In this document: in pieces, positions 14,744 to 22,857 of the stretch
How positions within the stretch are numbered: position 1 is the first letter of the stretch
Layout of the letters: each line of letters starts with the position of its first letter
Assembly (NCBI RefSeq): GCF_000583655.1
Contig: NZ_BAKI01000027.1
Location: 1 to 35,825, forward strand
Direction: 5' to 3'
Length of the DNA: 35,825 bases
Origin: Lentilactobacillus farraginis DSM 18382 = JCM 14108
Lineage (GTDB): Bacteria > Bacillota > Bacilli > Lactobacillales > Lactobacillaceae
Position numbers and translations under genes: made by a program
The notes under the pieces: model-generated
Database searches by the model: none
The model's input: only the letters and a program-made list of their open reading frames with translations
Told to the model about the DNA's origin: nothing

Positions 14744-16363
14744 ATGAAAATATCTTCACTTGTTAAGATTGGTGGGGTTGCCTTACTATCCGCGCTTGTT
14801 CTAGCCGGATGTGGTAGTAAATCATCACAATCCACTTCAAAGGACCAAACGCTGAATTGGATGCTGCCAGCCAACATTTCCACCATGGATGCTTCAAAAA
14901 TGACCGATTTGTATTCGTCACAGATTGAAAACGATACAAACGAAGGTCTATTACGAATGGGTAACAGCAAAGTGTACCCCGGGGTTGCCAAGAACTATAC
15001 CGTTTCTAAAGACGGGAAAACTTGGACGTTTAACCTCCGCCATTCAAAATGGAACGACGGCAAGCCGGTAACCGCCAAAGACTTTGTCTTCTCTTGGCGG
15101 CGAACGGTCACCCCAAAGACTGCTTCGCAATATGCCTACATATTCGCGAATATCGAAAACGCCAACAAGATCAACGCCGGCAAGCTGTCACCAACCAAAC
15201 TGGGAGTCGAGGCCAAGGGCGATTATAAGTTGGTTGTTCACTTGATTAAGCCACAAAGCTTTTTCAAATACATGGTTGCCCAAAGTTACTACTTCCCTGA
15301 AGAACAATCGGTTGTCGAAAAGTACGGTTCGAGTTACGGAACTAATTCAACCAAGAACGGCTATAACGGCCCATTTGTTCTCAAAGGCTGGACCGGTACC
15401 AACGATACCATGAAGCTGGTTAAGAACAAAAACTACTGGAATGCCAAGAACATTAAGTTGAAGACGATGAATGTTCAGGTAATTAAGGACCCATCAACCG
15501 CCCTCAACAATTACCAAAGCGGCAAACTTGACTTCACGACTCTGAACAGTACGCAGGTTAAACAGTACAAGAACGATAAAGATTACAAGGCTTACAAAGA
15601 AGCTTCAACTCAATACTTGGAAATGAACGAAAAGCGGCTGCCAATGTTCAAGAACAAGAACATCCGCAAGGCCTTCTCGTTGATTATTGATCGAAACCAA
15701 CTTGTTAATAAAGTCCTCGCCGATGGTTCGCAAATTCCAAAGGGGTATGTCCCAGCCGGTATGAACAGCCGAAACGGTAAAGATTTTGCGGACGAAGCTT
15801 ACGTCAAGGCTGCCGTTACCAACAACGAAGCCCAGGCTAAGAAGCTTTGGGCCAAAGGGCTGAAAGAAGTCGGCAAGAAGTCGGTTTCACTTACATTGAT
15901 GTCCGACGATGATGACACTTCCAAGAAAGTCACCGAGTTTGTTCAAAGTCAGTTAACCAAACTACCAGGCTTGAAGATTACCAATCAAAATATTCCGTTC
16001 AAGACCCGGTTGTCTCGTTCACAAAACGGCCAATTTGATATCGTTATTTCCCGTTGGATTGCCGATTATCCAGATCCATCCAACTTCTTGGACCTCTTCA
16101 CATCAACCAATTCCTATAACAATGGTAAATGGAAGAACGCCAAGTATGACGCTTTAATCAAGAAATCAGAAAACCAAGATGCTAATAATGAATCTGCCCG
16201 TTGGAACGACATGATTCAAGCCGAAAAGGTTTTAATGAACGACCAAGGCATTGTCCCAATTACCCAACAGGGTCAATCCACTTTGATGAAGTCCAAAGTC
16301 AAGGGCGTGCAATTCTTCCCAACTTCACCACAATGGGACTGGAGTAAAGCTTCAATTAAGTAA
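14744..16363 (+). CDS. Peptide ABC transporter substrate-binding lipoprotein, OppA-like
   Basis: The 539-residue product has a lipoprotein signal peptide with lipobox LVLAGC (Cys23) and then a Ser/Lys linker. The SBP_bac_5 family features follow: TLNWMLPANISTMDAS, NEGLLRMG, YTVSKDGKTWTFNLRHSKWNDGKPVTAKDFVFSW-type core elements, and a C-terminal VISRWIADYPDPSNFLDLF. It should be anchored outside the membrane and bind oligopeptides for an Opp permease, but no permease or ATPase genes are adjacent, so it is a solo receptor. ATG at 14744 is chosen because it begins a standard signal peptide; an upstream in-frame ATG (14699) adds a non-typical leader. A strong terminator follows at 16375-16420. 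Confidence 0.9.
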   Translation: MKISSLVKIGGVALLSALVLAGCGSKSSQSTSKDQTLNWMLPANISTMDASKMTDLYSSQIENDTNEGLLRMGNSKVYPGVAKNYTVSKDGKTWTFNLRHSKWNDGKPVTAKDFVFSWRRTVTPKTASQYAYIFANIENANKINAGKLSPTKLGVEAKGDYKLVVHLIKPQSFFKYMVAQSYYFPEEQSVVEKYGSSYGTNSTKNGYNGPFVLKGWTGTNDTMKLVKNKNYWNAKNIKLKTMNVQVIKDPSTALNNYQSGKLDFTTLNSTQVKQYKNDKDYKAYKEASTQYLEMNEKRLPMFKNKNIRKAFSLIIDRNQLVNKVLADGSQIPKGYVPAGMNSRNGKDFADEAYVKAAVTNNEAQAKKLWAKGLKEVGKKSVSLTLMSDDDDTSKKVTEFVQSQLTKLPGLKITNQNIPFKTRLSRSQNGQFDIVISRWIADYPDPSNFLDLFTSTNSYNNGKWKNAKYDALIKKSENQDANNESARWNDMIQAEKVLMNDQGIVPITQQGQSTLMKSKVKGVQFFPTSPQWDWSKASIK

Positions 16364-16374
16364 ATGATTCTATT

Positions 16375-16420
16375 AAAAAACAGCGGTCACTTCTCAACGT
16401 GAAAAGTGCCGCTGTTTTTT
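16375..16420. terminator. Bidirectional terminator between the OppA-like gene and degV
   Basis: AAAAAACAGCGG-T-CACTT pairs with AAGTG-CCGCTGTTTTTT. A-run and T-run flank the stem, so it serves both convergent genes. Confidence 0.85.
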
Positions 16421-16438
16421 AACTGCTGTTAGTTGTCA

Positions 16439-17269
16439 TCAAACAAAAATAATCGCAAAGCCGTTTGGCCCGACATGCGTCATGATTGTTGGACTGGTCA
16501 AGCGATTGACGATTTCCAAATCGGAGCGTTTCTGTTTCAACGCTGCCTCGATTTTATCTGTATCCGCGTGGCTGTCCACGTAAGAAAGGCCAACCCGGGT
16601 AATCTTTGGATTATCAATAATTTCGGTAATCACCTGGTCGATCATCTTACGCATCCCTTTTTCACCACGTGCCTTTTGAAAGACCTTTAATTTGCCGTTG
16701 GGCATTCGCAACTCCAACTTTAATTTGATCAGTGTAGACATAAATCCAATGGCCCGATTTGCCCGGCCGCCCTTAACCAGATAATCCAAGCTGTTTACAA
16801 AACAGGTCAGCGTGATCTGTTGCATATACGCCTTTAATTCAGCCATAATTGACTTGATATCGGTTTGCGTCCGAATTAATTCGGCAGCTTTCAACACAAC
16901 AAACCCCAGTCCCCGATCCGTCAAGCCACTATCCAAAACATGAACAGGAACCGGCACCTGTTTCGCGGCCATTTGTGCCGTTTGAGCTGTACCGCTAAGT
17001 ACTGATCCGATGTGAATCGAAATAATTTGATCACCTGATTGGGCAATCTTTTGATAAGTATCCACGAACTGGCCAATTGCCGGTTGACTGGTCTTGGGAA
17101 ATTCTTTATCTTCCCGCAACCGCCGGGAGAATTCAGCCCGACTAACATCAACACCGTCCCGGTAATGTTGGCCTTCCAACGTCACCGTCAGCGGGACTAT
17201 GGCAATGTGGTTTTCCGAAATTTCCTGTTCGGTTAACTGAGCAGTTGAATCAGTTACAATGTGAATCAT
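16439..17269 (-). CDS. DegV family protein (FakB-type fatty-acid binding)
   Basis: The 276-residue product has the full DegV fold: IHIVTDSTAQLT, the IVPLTVTLEG strand, YRDGVDVSRAEFSRRL, the lipid-site region KTSQPAIGQF, ISIHIGSVLSGTAQTA and the C-terminal VGLSYVDSHAD and THVGPNGFAIIF with the conserved His-x-Gly-Pro-Gly-like turn. DegV/FakB proteins carry fatty acids to the FakA kinase for phospholipid synthesis. Start ATG at 17269 follows AGGTG. A TATAAT-like box lies about 20 nt upstream. A candidate small RNA with its own promoter and terminator lies upstream on the same strand (17410-17538). Ligand chain length cannot be read from the sequence. Confidence 0.9.
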   Translation of the reverse strand: MIHIVTDSTAQLTEQEISENHIAIVPLTVTLEGQHYRDGVDVSRAEFSRRLREDKEFPKTSQPAIGQFVDTYQKIAQSGDQIISIHIGSVLSGTAQTAQMAAKQVPVPVHVLDSGLTDRGLGFVVLKAAELIRTQTDIKSIMAELKAYMQQITLTCFVNSLDYLVKGGRANRAIGFMSTLIKLKLELRMPNGKLKVFQKARGEKGMRKMIDQVITEIIDNPKITRVGLSYVDSHADTDKIEAALKQKRSDLEIVNRLTSPTIMTHVGPNGFAIIFV

Positions 17270-17409
17270 TAATTATCACCTCTTTGATTTATTATAAACG
17301 CAATTATCCGGGTTGTGACTTGCAAATTCAAGATTGGCGCTTGTTGTGACTGTTCTTTTAGTGCAATTGCAAACCTGATAATTGCTTTGGCAATTTGGTT
17401 AAAAAGCCC

Positions 17410-17571
17410 AAAATAAAAAGCCGTCCCCTAACTTTGGCGAGTATCGGACGACTTTTTATTTTAAAGTTATGATGTAACTACGTCACCGTCTTTAGCGGTT
17501 CTACATAGGGAGTCCTCATTCAGAAGGGTTCCCTTTCTAGAAAAATTATAACACATTTTGATATTCTGCAA
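17410..17571 (-). ncRNA. Candidate small structured RNA upstream of degV
   Basis: On the minus strand a promoter is visible: TTGCAG (17566-17571) and an extended -10, TGTTATAAT (-10 hexamer at 17545-17550). The predicted transcript starts near 17538 with a hairpin (AGAAAGGG/CCCTTCT, 17522-17538), then a nested stem (ATGTA...TACAT around ACCG/CGGT, 17472-17506). It ends in a long terminator (AAAATAAAAAG...CTTTTTATTTT, 17410-17462). There is no coding frame with a ribosome site. It is about 130 nt. It could be a free sRNA or a leader/attenuator for degV, 140 nt downstream, though degV has its own -10-like box. I do not recognise a riboswitch class. Confidence 0.5.
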
Positions 17572-17666
17572 TTATTAAGCCTGTCCAAAATATTTCAGTC
17601 TTTATTATTTTCCAAAATCAGGCTATGCTATGGTTAAATTCAAAATCAAGATTGGAGCGAAAAACA

Positions 17667-17969
17667 TTGGCAGATAACGTTTTAATGGCACTTCACATTA
17701 TCGGCAACAGTAAGGATCCCAAGCCGCACCTAAACACAAATCATTTTTACAAATGGCGAATTGACGCTGACACAGAAGGAACCCCAAAAATCGGTAATTT
17801 GGCCAAAGTTGAAACCCAATTTGGTATCCAACACGTCGTCATCTGGGGAACCAAAGAAGTTGCCCAGGACATTTCGGACATGAAGCGAGTTATCAAGTTT
17901 GACGACCACGGTGTCGGACCAAAGCACGCTTATATTAATGACGAATTTAAGAAGTTTAATGAAAGTTAA
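17667..17969 (+). CDS. Conserved-looking hypothetical protein
   Basis: The 100-residue cytosolic product shows no signal peptide or membrane span. It has an N-terminal helix-strand (DNVLMALHIIGNSKD), a middle TPKIGNLAKVETQFGIQHVVIWGTKEV and a C-terminal MKRVIKFDDHGVGPKHAYINDEF segment. I recognise no family. The TTG start at 17667-17669 is preferred because GGAG lies 9 nt upstream; an ATG at 17625 has no ribosome site. A perfect hairpin follows at 17999-18030, so it is a single-gene unit. A compact alpha-beta domain is likely; a nucleotide or cofactor role cannot be shown. Confidence 0.6.
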   Translation: MADNVLMALHIIGNSKDPKPHLNTNHFYKWRIDADTEGTPKIGNLAKVETQFGIQHVVIWGTKEVAQDISDMKRVIKFDDHGVGPKHAYINDEFKKFNES

Positions 17970-17998
17970 TTGATTTTTTCAAAAAAAGGAAGTAACAA

Positions 17999-18030
17999 AG
18001 GACTGGACAAAATTGCTTTTGTCCAGTCCT
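17999..18030 (+). terminator. Perfect 14-bp hairpin after the hypothetical gene
   Basis: AGGACTGGACAAAA and TTTTGTCCAGTCCT pair perfectly around TTGC. The following bases (GTTCG) lack a T-run, so termination would be inefficient in this direction; on the minus strand a T-run comes 15 nt later. Confidence 0.55.
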
Positions 18031-18070
18031 GTTCGTATAATCACGATTATTACCAAGCGAAAACGTGGAA

Positions 18071-18168
18071 CGAAAGGCAACTTCCTGCCACATAAGTGAA
18101 TTATCCAAACATTCAAGCCCGGAATATTCGGATAATTCACTTATGCTCGGGAAGTTAACCGCCTTTCG
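18071..18168. repeat. Solo copy of the covarying hairpin repeat
   Basis: Nested stems are CGAAAGGC/GCCTTTCG (outer), AACTTCC/GGAAGTT and a perfect 16-bp stem (18091-18106 with 18130-18145). Then come an A.C mismatch (18107/18129) and a loop AAGCCCG. An unpaired AACC (18157-18160) separates the outer stems. The same loop, mismatch and bulge occur in the tandem units at 34.46-34.80 kb, but with different paired sequences. A 13-mer TAATCACGATTAT precedes it at 18038-18050. Confidence 0.75.
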
Positions 18169-18191
18169 TCCCACCCTTCCACTTCAATCAG

Positions 18192-19334
18192 CTACTCAAC
18201 GATGTGACTGGTTTGTTGATAAATCGGTTCCCGATTCAACGCTCTTTGAATGGCTTCCTCCAAACTCAACGGGCTGTTGATGTTGCTGGTTGCCACCATC
18301 TTATCAAAGCTTTTGGCGTTTGCAATCGCTTTGTTAGCTGTCTCATGACTGACCGAGTGCAACATCACAATCACAATGTCAGCGTGTTTAACAGCCGTTA
18401 TCAAATCCGATTCGATCCCCTTACCACTGGCTTCACCATCATAAACCAGTAACTTACCGTGATGAGCCTTAATCACGTCATCAACCTCGGCACGGTGAGC
18501 GGAGTAGCCCGCCATCAACACCGTCTTGTTGCTTAAATCAAAATCCAACTTGGGCGTAATGATTTTAGGAGATTTATCCGTTGATTCAACATAGGCGCTG
18601 TGTGGTTTGCGAGTTTCTGCCGGCTGCGTATCCAAATCACTGTCGCGATAAACCCACGACACCCGGGCTTCTGCCGGGCCGCGGTCTGCATAGTAGGCAA
18701 TGTCAACAATGTCGCCGTCCTGAACATTGTTTTTGATTGAATCTTTATAGTTCAACCGAATTGTAACCGGTGCATCGTCGTGCGTCAGCAACTCGCCGTT
18801 GTATTCTTTTCTGGCAACCAACCCGATAGTAGGATCTTCTTCAGCAATTACTCTCTTTCGAACAATCGGTTCTGCTTGTTCGGAGTCTCCCCGCGACACC
18901 AATTCAAATTCCGGCCGATAAGAACTGCCATATTTAACTCTTACCATATCACCATCCTGCAAATCGGTTTTGCGGATGATCGACTCGGAATAGTGATTGC
19001 CATTGACAACCGCGCCAATTAATTTCCGATCAAATCGGTAAGCTTTTTCCGCTTCAACCGGTTCTTCAGGTTCAGCATCCGAATCAGTACCAGCCGGTTC
19101 ATTAGTTGGTTTAGCTGCTTTATCTTCGTCAGTAGATTCGAAATGATTTATTGCTTTAACAATTGCCTGTACATTCTCATCAGTATCAGGCTCGCTATCA
19201 CATTCACTTAATTGATGGGCATATTTACTAACTGTTCCAATTGCTTCTGTAATAACCGGCATATTTTTATCATTTGCATAGCGCAATATTCCGGCAATGT
19301 CGCGACAAAAATCGGCATATTTAATAGTTGTCAT
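18192..19334 (-). CDS. DUF2325 domain-containing protein
   Basis: The 380-residue product has three parts. The N-terminal helical part is about 65 residues (IKYADFCRDIAGILRYAND). Next is a low-complexity acidic linker (EDKAAKPTNEPAGTDSD), followed by a beta-rich middle with two repeated strand patterns (GNHYSESIIRKTDLQDGDMV and IRLNYKDSIKNNVQDGDIV). The C-terminal DUF2325 domain occupies roughly residues 265-365 (TVLMAGYSAHRAEVDDVI, LLVYDGEAS, HADIVIVMLHSVSHETANKAI). The two QDGD repeats look like duplicated OB-like modules. Function of DUF2325 is unknown. ATG at 19334 is chosen because GAGGTG lies 6 nt upstream; an earlier GTG (19343) overlaps that site. Confidence 0.8.
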   Translation of the reverse strand: MTTIKYADFCRDIAGILRYANDKNMPVITEAIGTVSKYAHQLSECDSEPDTDENVQAIVKAINHFESTDEDKAAKPTNEPAGTDSDAEPEEPVEAEKAYRFDRKLIGAVVNGNHYSESIIRKTDLQDGDMVRVKYGSSYRPEFELVSRGDSEQAEPIVRKRVIAEEDPTIGLVARKEYNGELLTHDDAPVTIRLNYKDSIKNNVQDGDIVDIAYYADRGPAEARVSWVYRDSDLDTQPAETRKPHSAYVESTDKSPKIITPKLDFDLSNKTVLMAGYSAHRAEVDDVIKAHHGKLLVYDGEASGKGIESDLITAVKHADIVIVMLHSVSHETANKAIANAKSFDKMVATSNINSPLSLEEAIQRALNREPIYQQTSHIVE

Positions 19335-19436
19335 AAATAACACCTCTATTTCATATTTTTAAAAATTATATAGCTTAGAACCATGATACGATACTTTATC
19401 TTACGTCACGGGGATATTCGCATAAAATCAAAAAAT

Positions 19437-19488
19437 AAAGCGGACCAGTATTACCCAATTGCAATGAGTAATGCTGGTCCACTTTTTC
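19437..19488. terminator. Orphan terminator-like hairpin between divergent genes
   Basis: GGACCAG-T-ATTAC pairs with GTAAT-G-CTGGTCC inside AAAG...CTTT, followed by five Ts on the plus strand and by TTTATTTTTT on the minus strand. It lies between the starts of the divergent DUF2325 and S53 genes, where no known transcript needs ending. Confidence 0.5.
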
Positions 19489-19525
19489 GAAAAACAAATT
19501 GTTTTTAATTCCTCCAAAAAAATAA

Positions 19526-19586
19526 TTGACAATTTATACAGATTCCGGTATCTTTAATAAATCGGTTAGTTACACATGTAATTAAC
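19526..19586 (+). promoter_or_regulatory. Promoter-operator of the first S53 gene
   Basis: TTGACA (19526-19531), 17 bp and TATCTT (19549-19554), preceded by AATTCCGG-like bases in the spacer. Downstream lies a dyad, GTTAGTTAC (19565-19573), N4, GTAATTAAC (19578-19586). The same promoter, spacer end (TCCGG) and dyad recur at 21856-21916 before traX. Confidence 0.75.
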
Positions 19587-19678
19587 TAAGTAAGCTAATT
19601 AGTTGATTTCACCGAATTATCAGTAGATCGCAATTATTACCAACCTTCTTTAAGGGTTGCTTGAAAGGAATTTTTACG

Positions 19679-21553
19679 TTGAAAAGAAATACCCTCATTC
19701 TCGCAGCACTAAGTGGTCTTTTGACCCTGGGTGCCGCCCGCCAGGCAAGTGCCAAATTAAGCAATGACCAGCAAGTCGTTGCCAGTGTCGTTTTCAAGCC
19801 AACCAGTGAAAGCCGGCTGACCCAGTACGTTTATGATACGGTTGACCCAACATCAGCCAAATACCATCATTACTTATCGACGACTGAATTTGCCCGAAAA
19901 TTTGGTCAATCACAGCAGTATGTCGACGCGTTTAAACGCTATTTAAACCAGTATCACGTTCATGCCTATGCCTATCGCGGCCGTTTATCATTAAAAGTCC
20001 GCGGGACCCGTGCCAACGTCAATCAGGCATTCCACGCAAAAGCCGGTCACCAAAAAGGGCAACCTTCAAGGACTTACTACCAACTGCCCAAGAAACTGGC
20101 GCATCAAGTCGTAACCGTTATCGGCTTAAATGCGTTAAAATCCAAACAAAATCCGACCCCTAAAAGGACCGATAATCACGCCGTCTTTTCCATGCTTACC
20201 CGAAAAGCAGCCGGCAGTGACGGCCCCGACACCCATTTAAAAGGAACCGCTTTTTCCAAAAAATATGGGGCGTTAAAATTCGCGGAACGCTACCAATTAA
20301 CCAACCTGTATAATAAAGGATTGTCCGGTCAAAACCAGCGAATCGGCATTATTGCTTTTGGCGATATTCATCGTTCGGATTTAAAGACCTACTGGCGACA
20401 AGCCGGTACCAACACCGACACCAGCCGGGTACGAAAAATTTACGTCATCGACAATCAGAAAAAGGTTCAGGCCAGCATGACTGCCGATCACGTTGCCGAG
20501 CAATCCGAAGCTACGCTGGACGTTGAATCAGCCGGAGCTGTTGCGCCAAAAGCCGGTATCGACTTCTATACCGGGACTTCCGTTGATAATGCCGTTAATC
20601 TTCACACCAGCCTGTTTACTGCTTTTACCCAGGCAATTTCCGACAATGTCGACCGGCAGCTTTCCACCAGCTACAGCCCACATACTGACGACCTCAAATT
20701 ATGGGAAGAACACAGTGCGACCCCATCCCAATACAACCACGCTTTCAACCTGATTCTGGAACAAGCCGCGGCTCAGGGAATCACTGTCTTTAATGCCAGT
20801 GGCGATCGGGGGCCTTGGGAATGGAGCCACAAGCCCTTAATGGAATGTCATGGCATCCCAACTTCGCCATATCAAGTCTTGGTTGGCGGGACAACCCTAC
20901 CCTATTCAAAAGTGATTAACGGTAAAAGAATCACTGTCACTAAAGAACGCGCCTGGGGCACGCTGGCAGGCATCTCTGCCGATAATCTAAAAGCTGGGGC
21001 CTTTTCGGGTGGCGGTGGCGGCTTCTCAGCGTTGAATCCGACACCGCGGTATCAACAGGGCGTCCCCGGTGTCAACACGTTCAGTGCGATCAATCTCATC
21101 AAATATCTTTCAGATAAAAAAATCTACGCGCTAAATAAACATCCCCGCCTAATCACAGGCATTCATGAAGGTCGAAATTTACCGGACGTAGCCGGAAATG
21201 CCGATGAGCGAACCGGTTACGCCACCTACCTTTCCTGTCCAGTACCGGCAGCCAACAAAAAAGCCAAACCAATCATCAAAAAGCTTTGGACTATCGGTGG
21301 CGGTACCAGTTACACTGCCCCACAAATGGCCGCAGCAAACGCCATCATTAACAGTGGCAAAAATATCCCGGTCGGCTTTTGGAATCCCCAAATCTATCAA
21401 TTTGCCCAGCAAGCCGATACACCGTTTAACGTCTTAGACGACAACGTTGATAACAACAACCTTTACTACACCGGCCAACCCGGCAAGCTGTATAACCAGG
21501 CGACCGGTCTTGGCACCATCAATTTCGACAAACTCTATCAAAAGTTCAAATAA
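19679..21553 (+). CDS. S53 (sedolisin/kumamolisin) peptidase, copy 1
   Basis: The 624-residue product has a signal peptide ending near ARQASA and a Pro-kumamolisin activation domain (VYDTVDPTSAKYHHYLSTTEFARKFG). The catalytic domain carries the S53 triad: Glu277 and Asp281 in EATLDVE, oxyanion Asp376 in ASGDRG, and Ser544 in GGGTSYTAPQ. The C-terminal YYTGQPGKLYNQATGLGTINF matches the calcium-site region. S53 enzymes are secreted acid-active serine-carboxyl proteases that self-process. The TTG start at 19679 follows AAAGGA by 9 nt; an upstream TTG at 19661 overlaps that site. It shares its promoter-operator with traX. No cell-wall anchor is seen, so it is probably released. Confidence 0.92.
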   Translation: MKRNTLILAALSGLLTLGAARQASAKLSNDQQVVASVVFKPTSESRLTQYVYDTVDPTSAKYHHYLSTTEFARKFGQSQQYVDAFKRYLNQYHVHAYAYRGRLSLKVRGTRANVNQAFHAKAGHQKGQPSRTYYQLPKKLAHQVVTVIGLNALKSKQNPTPKRTDNHAVFSMLTRKAAGSDGPDTHLKGTAFSKKYGALKFAERYQLTNLYNKGLSGQNQRIGIIAFGDIHRSDLKTYWRQAGTNTDTSRVRKIYVIDNQKKVQASMTADHVAEQSEATLDVESAGAVAPKAGIDFYTGTSVDNAVNLHTSLFTAFTQAISDNVDRQLSTSYSPHTDDLKLWEEHSATPSQYNHAFNLILEQAAAQGITVFNASGDRGPWEWSHKPLMECHGIPTSPYQVLVGGTTLPYSKVINGKRITVTKERAWGTLAGISADNLKAGAFSGGGGGFSALNPTPRYQQGVPGVNTFSAINLIKYLSDKKIYALNKHPRLITGIHEGRNLPDVAGNADERTGYATYLSCPVPAANKKAKPIIKKLWTIGGGTSYTAPQMAAANAIINSGKNIPVGFWNPQIYQFAQQADTPFNVLDDNVDNNNLYYTGQPGKLYNQATGLGTINFDKLYQKFK

Positions 21554-21557
21554 TTCC

Positions 21558-21608
21558 AACCGTGATGCTAAGGATACCTGTAGGTATGCTTGGCTCACGG
21601 TTTTTTTA
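21558..21608 (+). terminator. Terminator of the first S53 gene
   Basis: AACCGTGA...ATACCT-GT-AGGTAT...TCACGGTT forms a long interrupted stem, followed by seven Ts. Confidence 0.85.
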
Positions 21609-21724
21609 TTTCACAAAAATTATAGGAGAAAAATACACTATTCTCTTAGTCTCCTAATCTCCTTTTCTCTTTTTCTCCTTTAATCAAAATCGTTACAAAT
21701 GCATGCGGCTTGGCAATCCCAACC

Positions 21725-21830
21725 AATAGCTATATTTATCTTTTTATCCTTTTAGCTATTTATCCTTTTATCTTTTTATCTATTTCCCTATTTCCCTTTT
21801 TCCCTTTTTCCCTTTATCATTTCCGAATCG
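21725..21830 (+). repeat. Polypyrimidine low-complexity tract
   Basis: More than 100 bases are nearly all T and C on the plus strand, built of TTTTATC units and then TTTCCC/TTTTTCCC units. It lies between the first S53 terminator and the traX promoter. No gene is seen in it. Confidence 0.65.
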
Positions 21831-21855
21831 GTTAATAAAATGCCAAAGAAAATAA

Positions 21856-21916
21856 TTGACAACTCATCTCAAATCCGGTATCTTTAATCTCAAGGTTAGT
21901 TACTTAAATAATTAAC
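21856..21916 (+). promoter_or_regulatory. Promoter-operator of traX
   Basis: TTGACA (21856-21861), 17 bp ending TCCGG, and TATCTT (21879-21884). A dyad GTTAGTTAC (21895-21903), N4, ATAATTAAC (21908-21916) follows. Both elements match the set before the first S53 gene in spacing and sequence. Confidence 0.75.
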
Positions 21917-21952
21917 TATTAAAGTAGAACGATTATTTTGGAGGATTTTAAA

Positions 21953-22759
21953 ATGCTGATAGAAAATGTTAAGAAGCGTGGCTTGACCAACTTTGACGTC
22001 AAATTACTCGGCATCGTTTTGATGTTTATTGATCACGTTTATGAAATGTTTAGTAGTGTCGGAGTTCCCGACTGGTTTGATTATCTTGGGCGACCGGTCG
22101 CCACCCTGTTTATGTTTTTGAGCGTTGAGGGGTTCACCCATACCCACAATCAAAAACGTTATATCACGCGCCTACTGATTGGTTTTTGGATTATGAATAT
22201 TGGCAATACTATTATTAACCGCTCGATCAGTGTTGGCAACATGGCTATTATGAACAACATCTTCTGCGATTTGTTTATCGGTGTCTTAACGATGTACGGT
22301 ATCCAAACAATTTCCAACGGCTGGCAGCAACGGCGCTTTTCAAAACAATTATTAGGTGGTTTGATTATTGCAACACCAATTATTTTAACTATTCTGGTAA
22401 CAATCATTTCTCAAACCGGCATTAACGCTTTTTCCGCCTATTTCCTATTAGCTATTCCAACCCCTTTGGGCGCAGAAAATTCTATTTTCCTCTATCTGGG
22501 ACCGGTATTGTACCTGCTAAGAAATCATCGGGGCGGTCAACTATTCGCGATTGCCGTTTTTGCCTTTCTAACAACCGGCTTTAATTTCAGCGGACTGCTT
22601 ACGACCAATACCCAGTGGTTGGAAGTATTGGCAGTCATTCCGATTGCCTTCTATAACGGTGAATTGGGCCGCAGTATGAAAGGCTTCTTCTACACCTTCT
22701 ATCCAGTTCACATTTGGGGATTATATATTCTCGCGGCGTTATTAGGCGTCAAAGGATAA
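21953..22759 (+). CDS. TraX family membrane protein
   Basis: The 268-residue product matches TraX: an N-terminal cytosolic segment (LTNFDVKLLGIVLMFIDHVYEMF) with the family's FIDH motif. Then come FDYLGRPVATLFMFLSVEGF, an HTHNQKRYITRLL loop and about eight hydrophobic spans ending FYTFYPVHIWGLYILAALLG, with the conserved Tyr-Pro-x-His. TraX of the F plasmid is tied to N-acetylation of pilin; chromosomal relatives are membrane acyltransferase-like proteins of unknown substrate. ATG at 21953 is chosen because GGAGGA lies 8 nt upstream; a TTG at 21938 overlaps that site. It shares promoter and operator with the first S53 gene and lies directly before the second, suggesting a common programme. 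Confidence 0.83.
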   Translation: MLIENVKKRGLTNFDVKLLGIVLMFIDHVYEMFSSVGVPDWFDYLGRPVATLFMFLSVEGFTHTHNQKRYITRLLIGFWIMNIGNTIINRSISVGNMAIMNNIFCDLFIGVLTMYGIQTISNGWQQRRFSKQLLGGLIIATPIILTILVTIISQTGINAFSAYFLLAIPTPLGAENSIFLYLGPVLYLLRNHRGGQLFAIAVFAFLTTGFNFSGLLTTNTQWLEVLAVIPIAFYNGELGRSMKGFFYTFYPVHIWGLYILAALLGVKG

Positions 22760-22817
22760 AACAAGTCAACCGGCTAATTCCCGGAGCGTTCACACCATCT
22801 CAAATCACCAGGACTGG

Positions 22818-22823
22818 TATAAT
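22818..22823 (+). promoter_or_regulatory. Extended -10 of the second S53 gene
   Basis: TGGTATAAT (TG-n-TATAAT) occurs 35 bp upstream of the TTG start. The -35 is poor. The TATAATTAAG string recurs before the third gene. Confidence 0.5.
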
Positions 22824-22857
22824 TAAGCCAGATTATAATCAGAAAAGAGTGATTATT

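Noticed and set aside
17410..17538. Known riboswitch (THF, SAM, preQ1, fluoride, M-box, yybP)
   Set aside because: None of the consensus elements I know for these classes could be found.
19395..19500. Minus-strand 33-residue frame after GGAGGA (TTG start)
   Set aside because: It is mostly the translated terminator hairpin, with no conserved character.
22714..22857. Longer N-terminus for the second S53 protease
   Set aside because: It would overlap traX and bury the signal peptide; the TTG at 22858 matches the start of the third copy.
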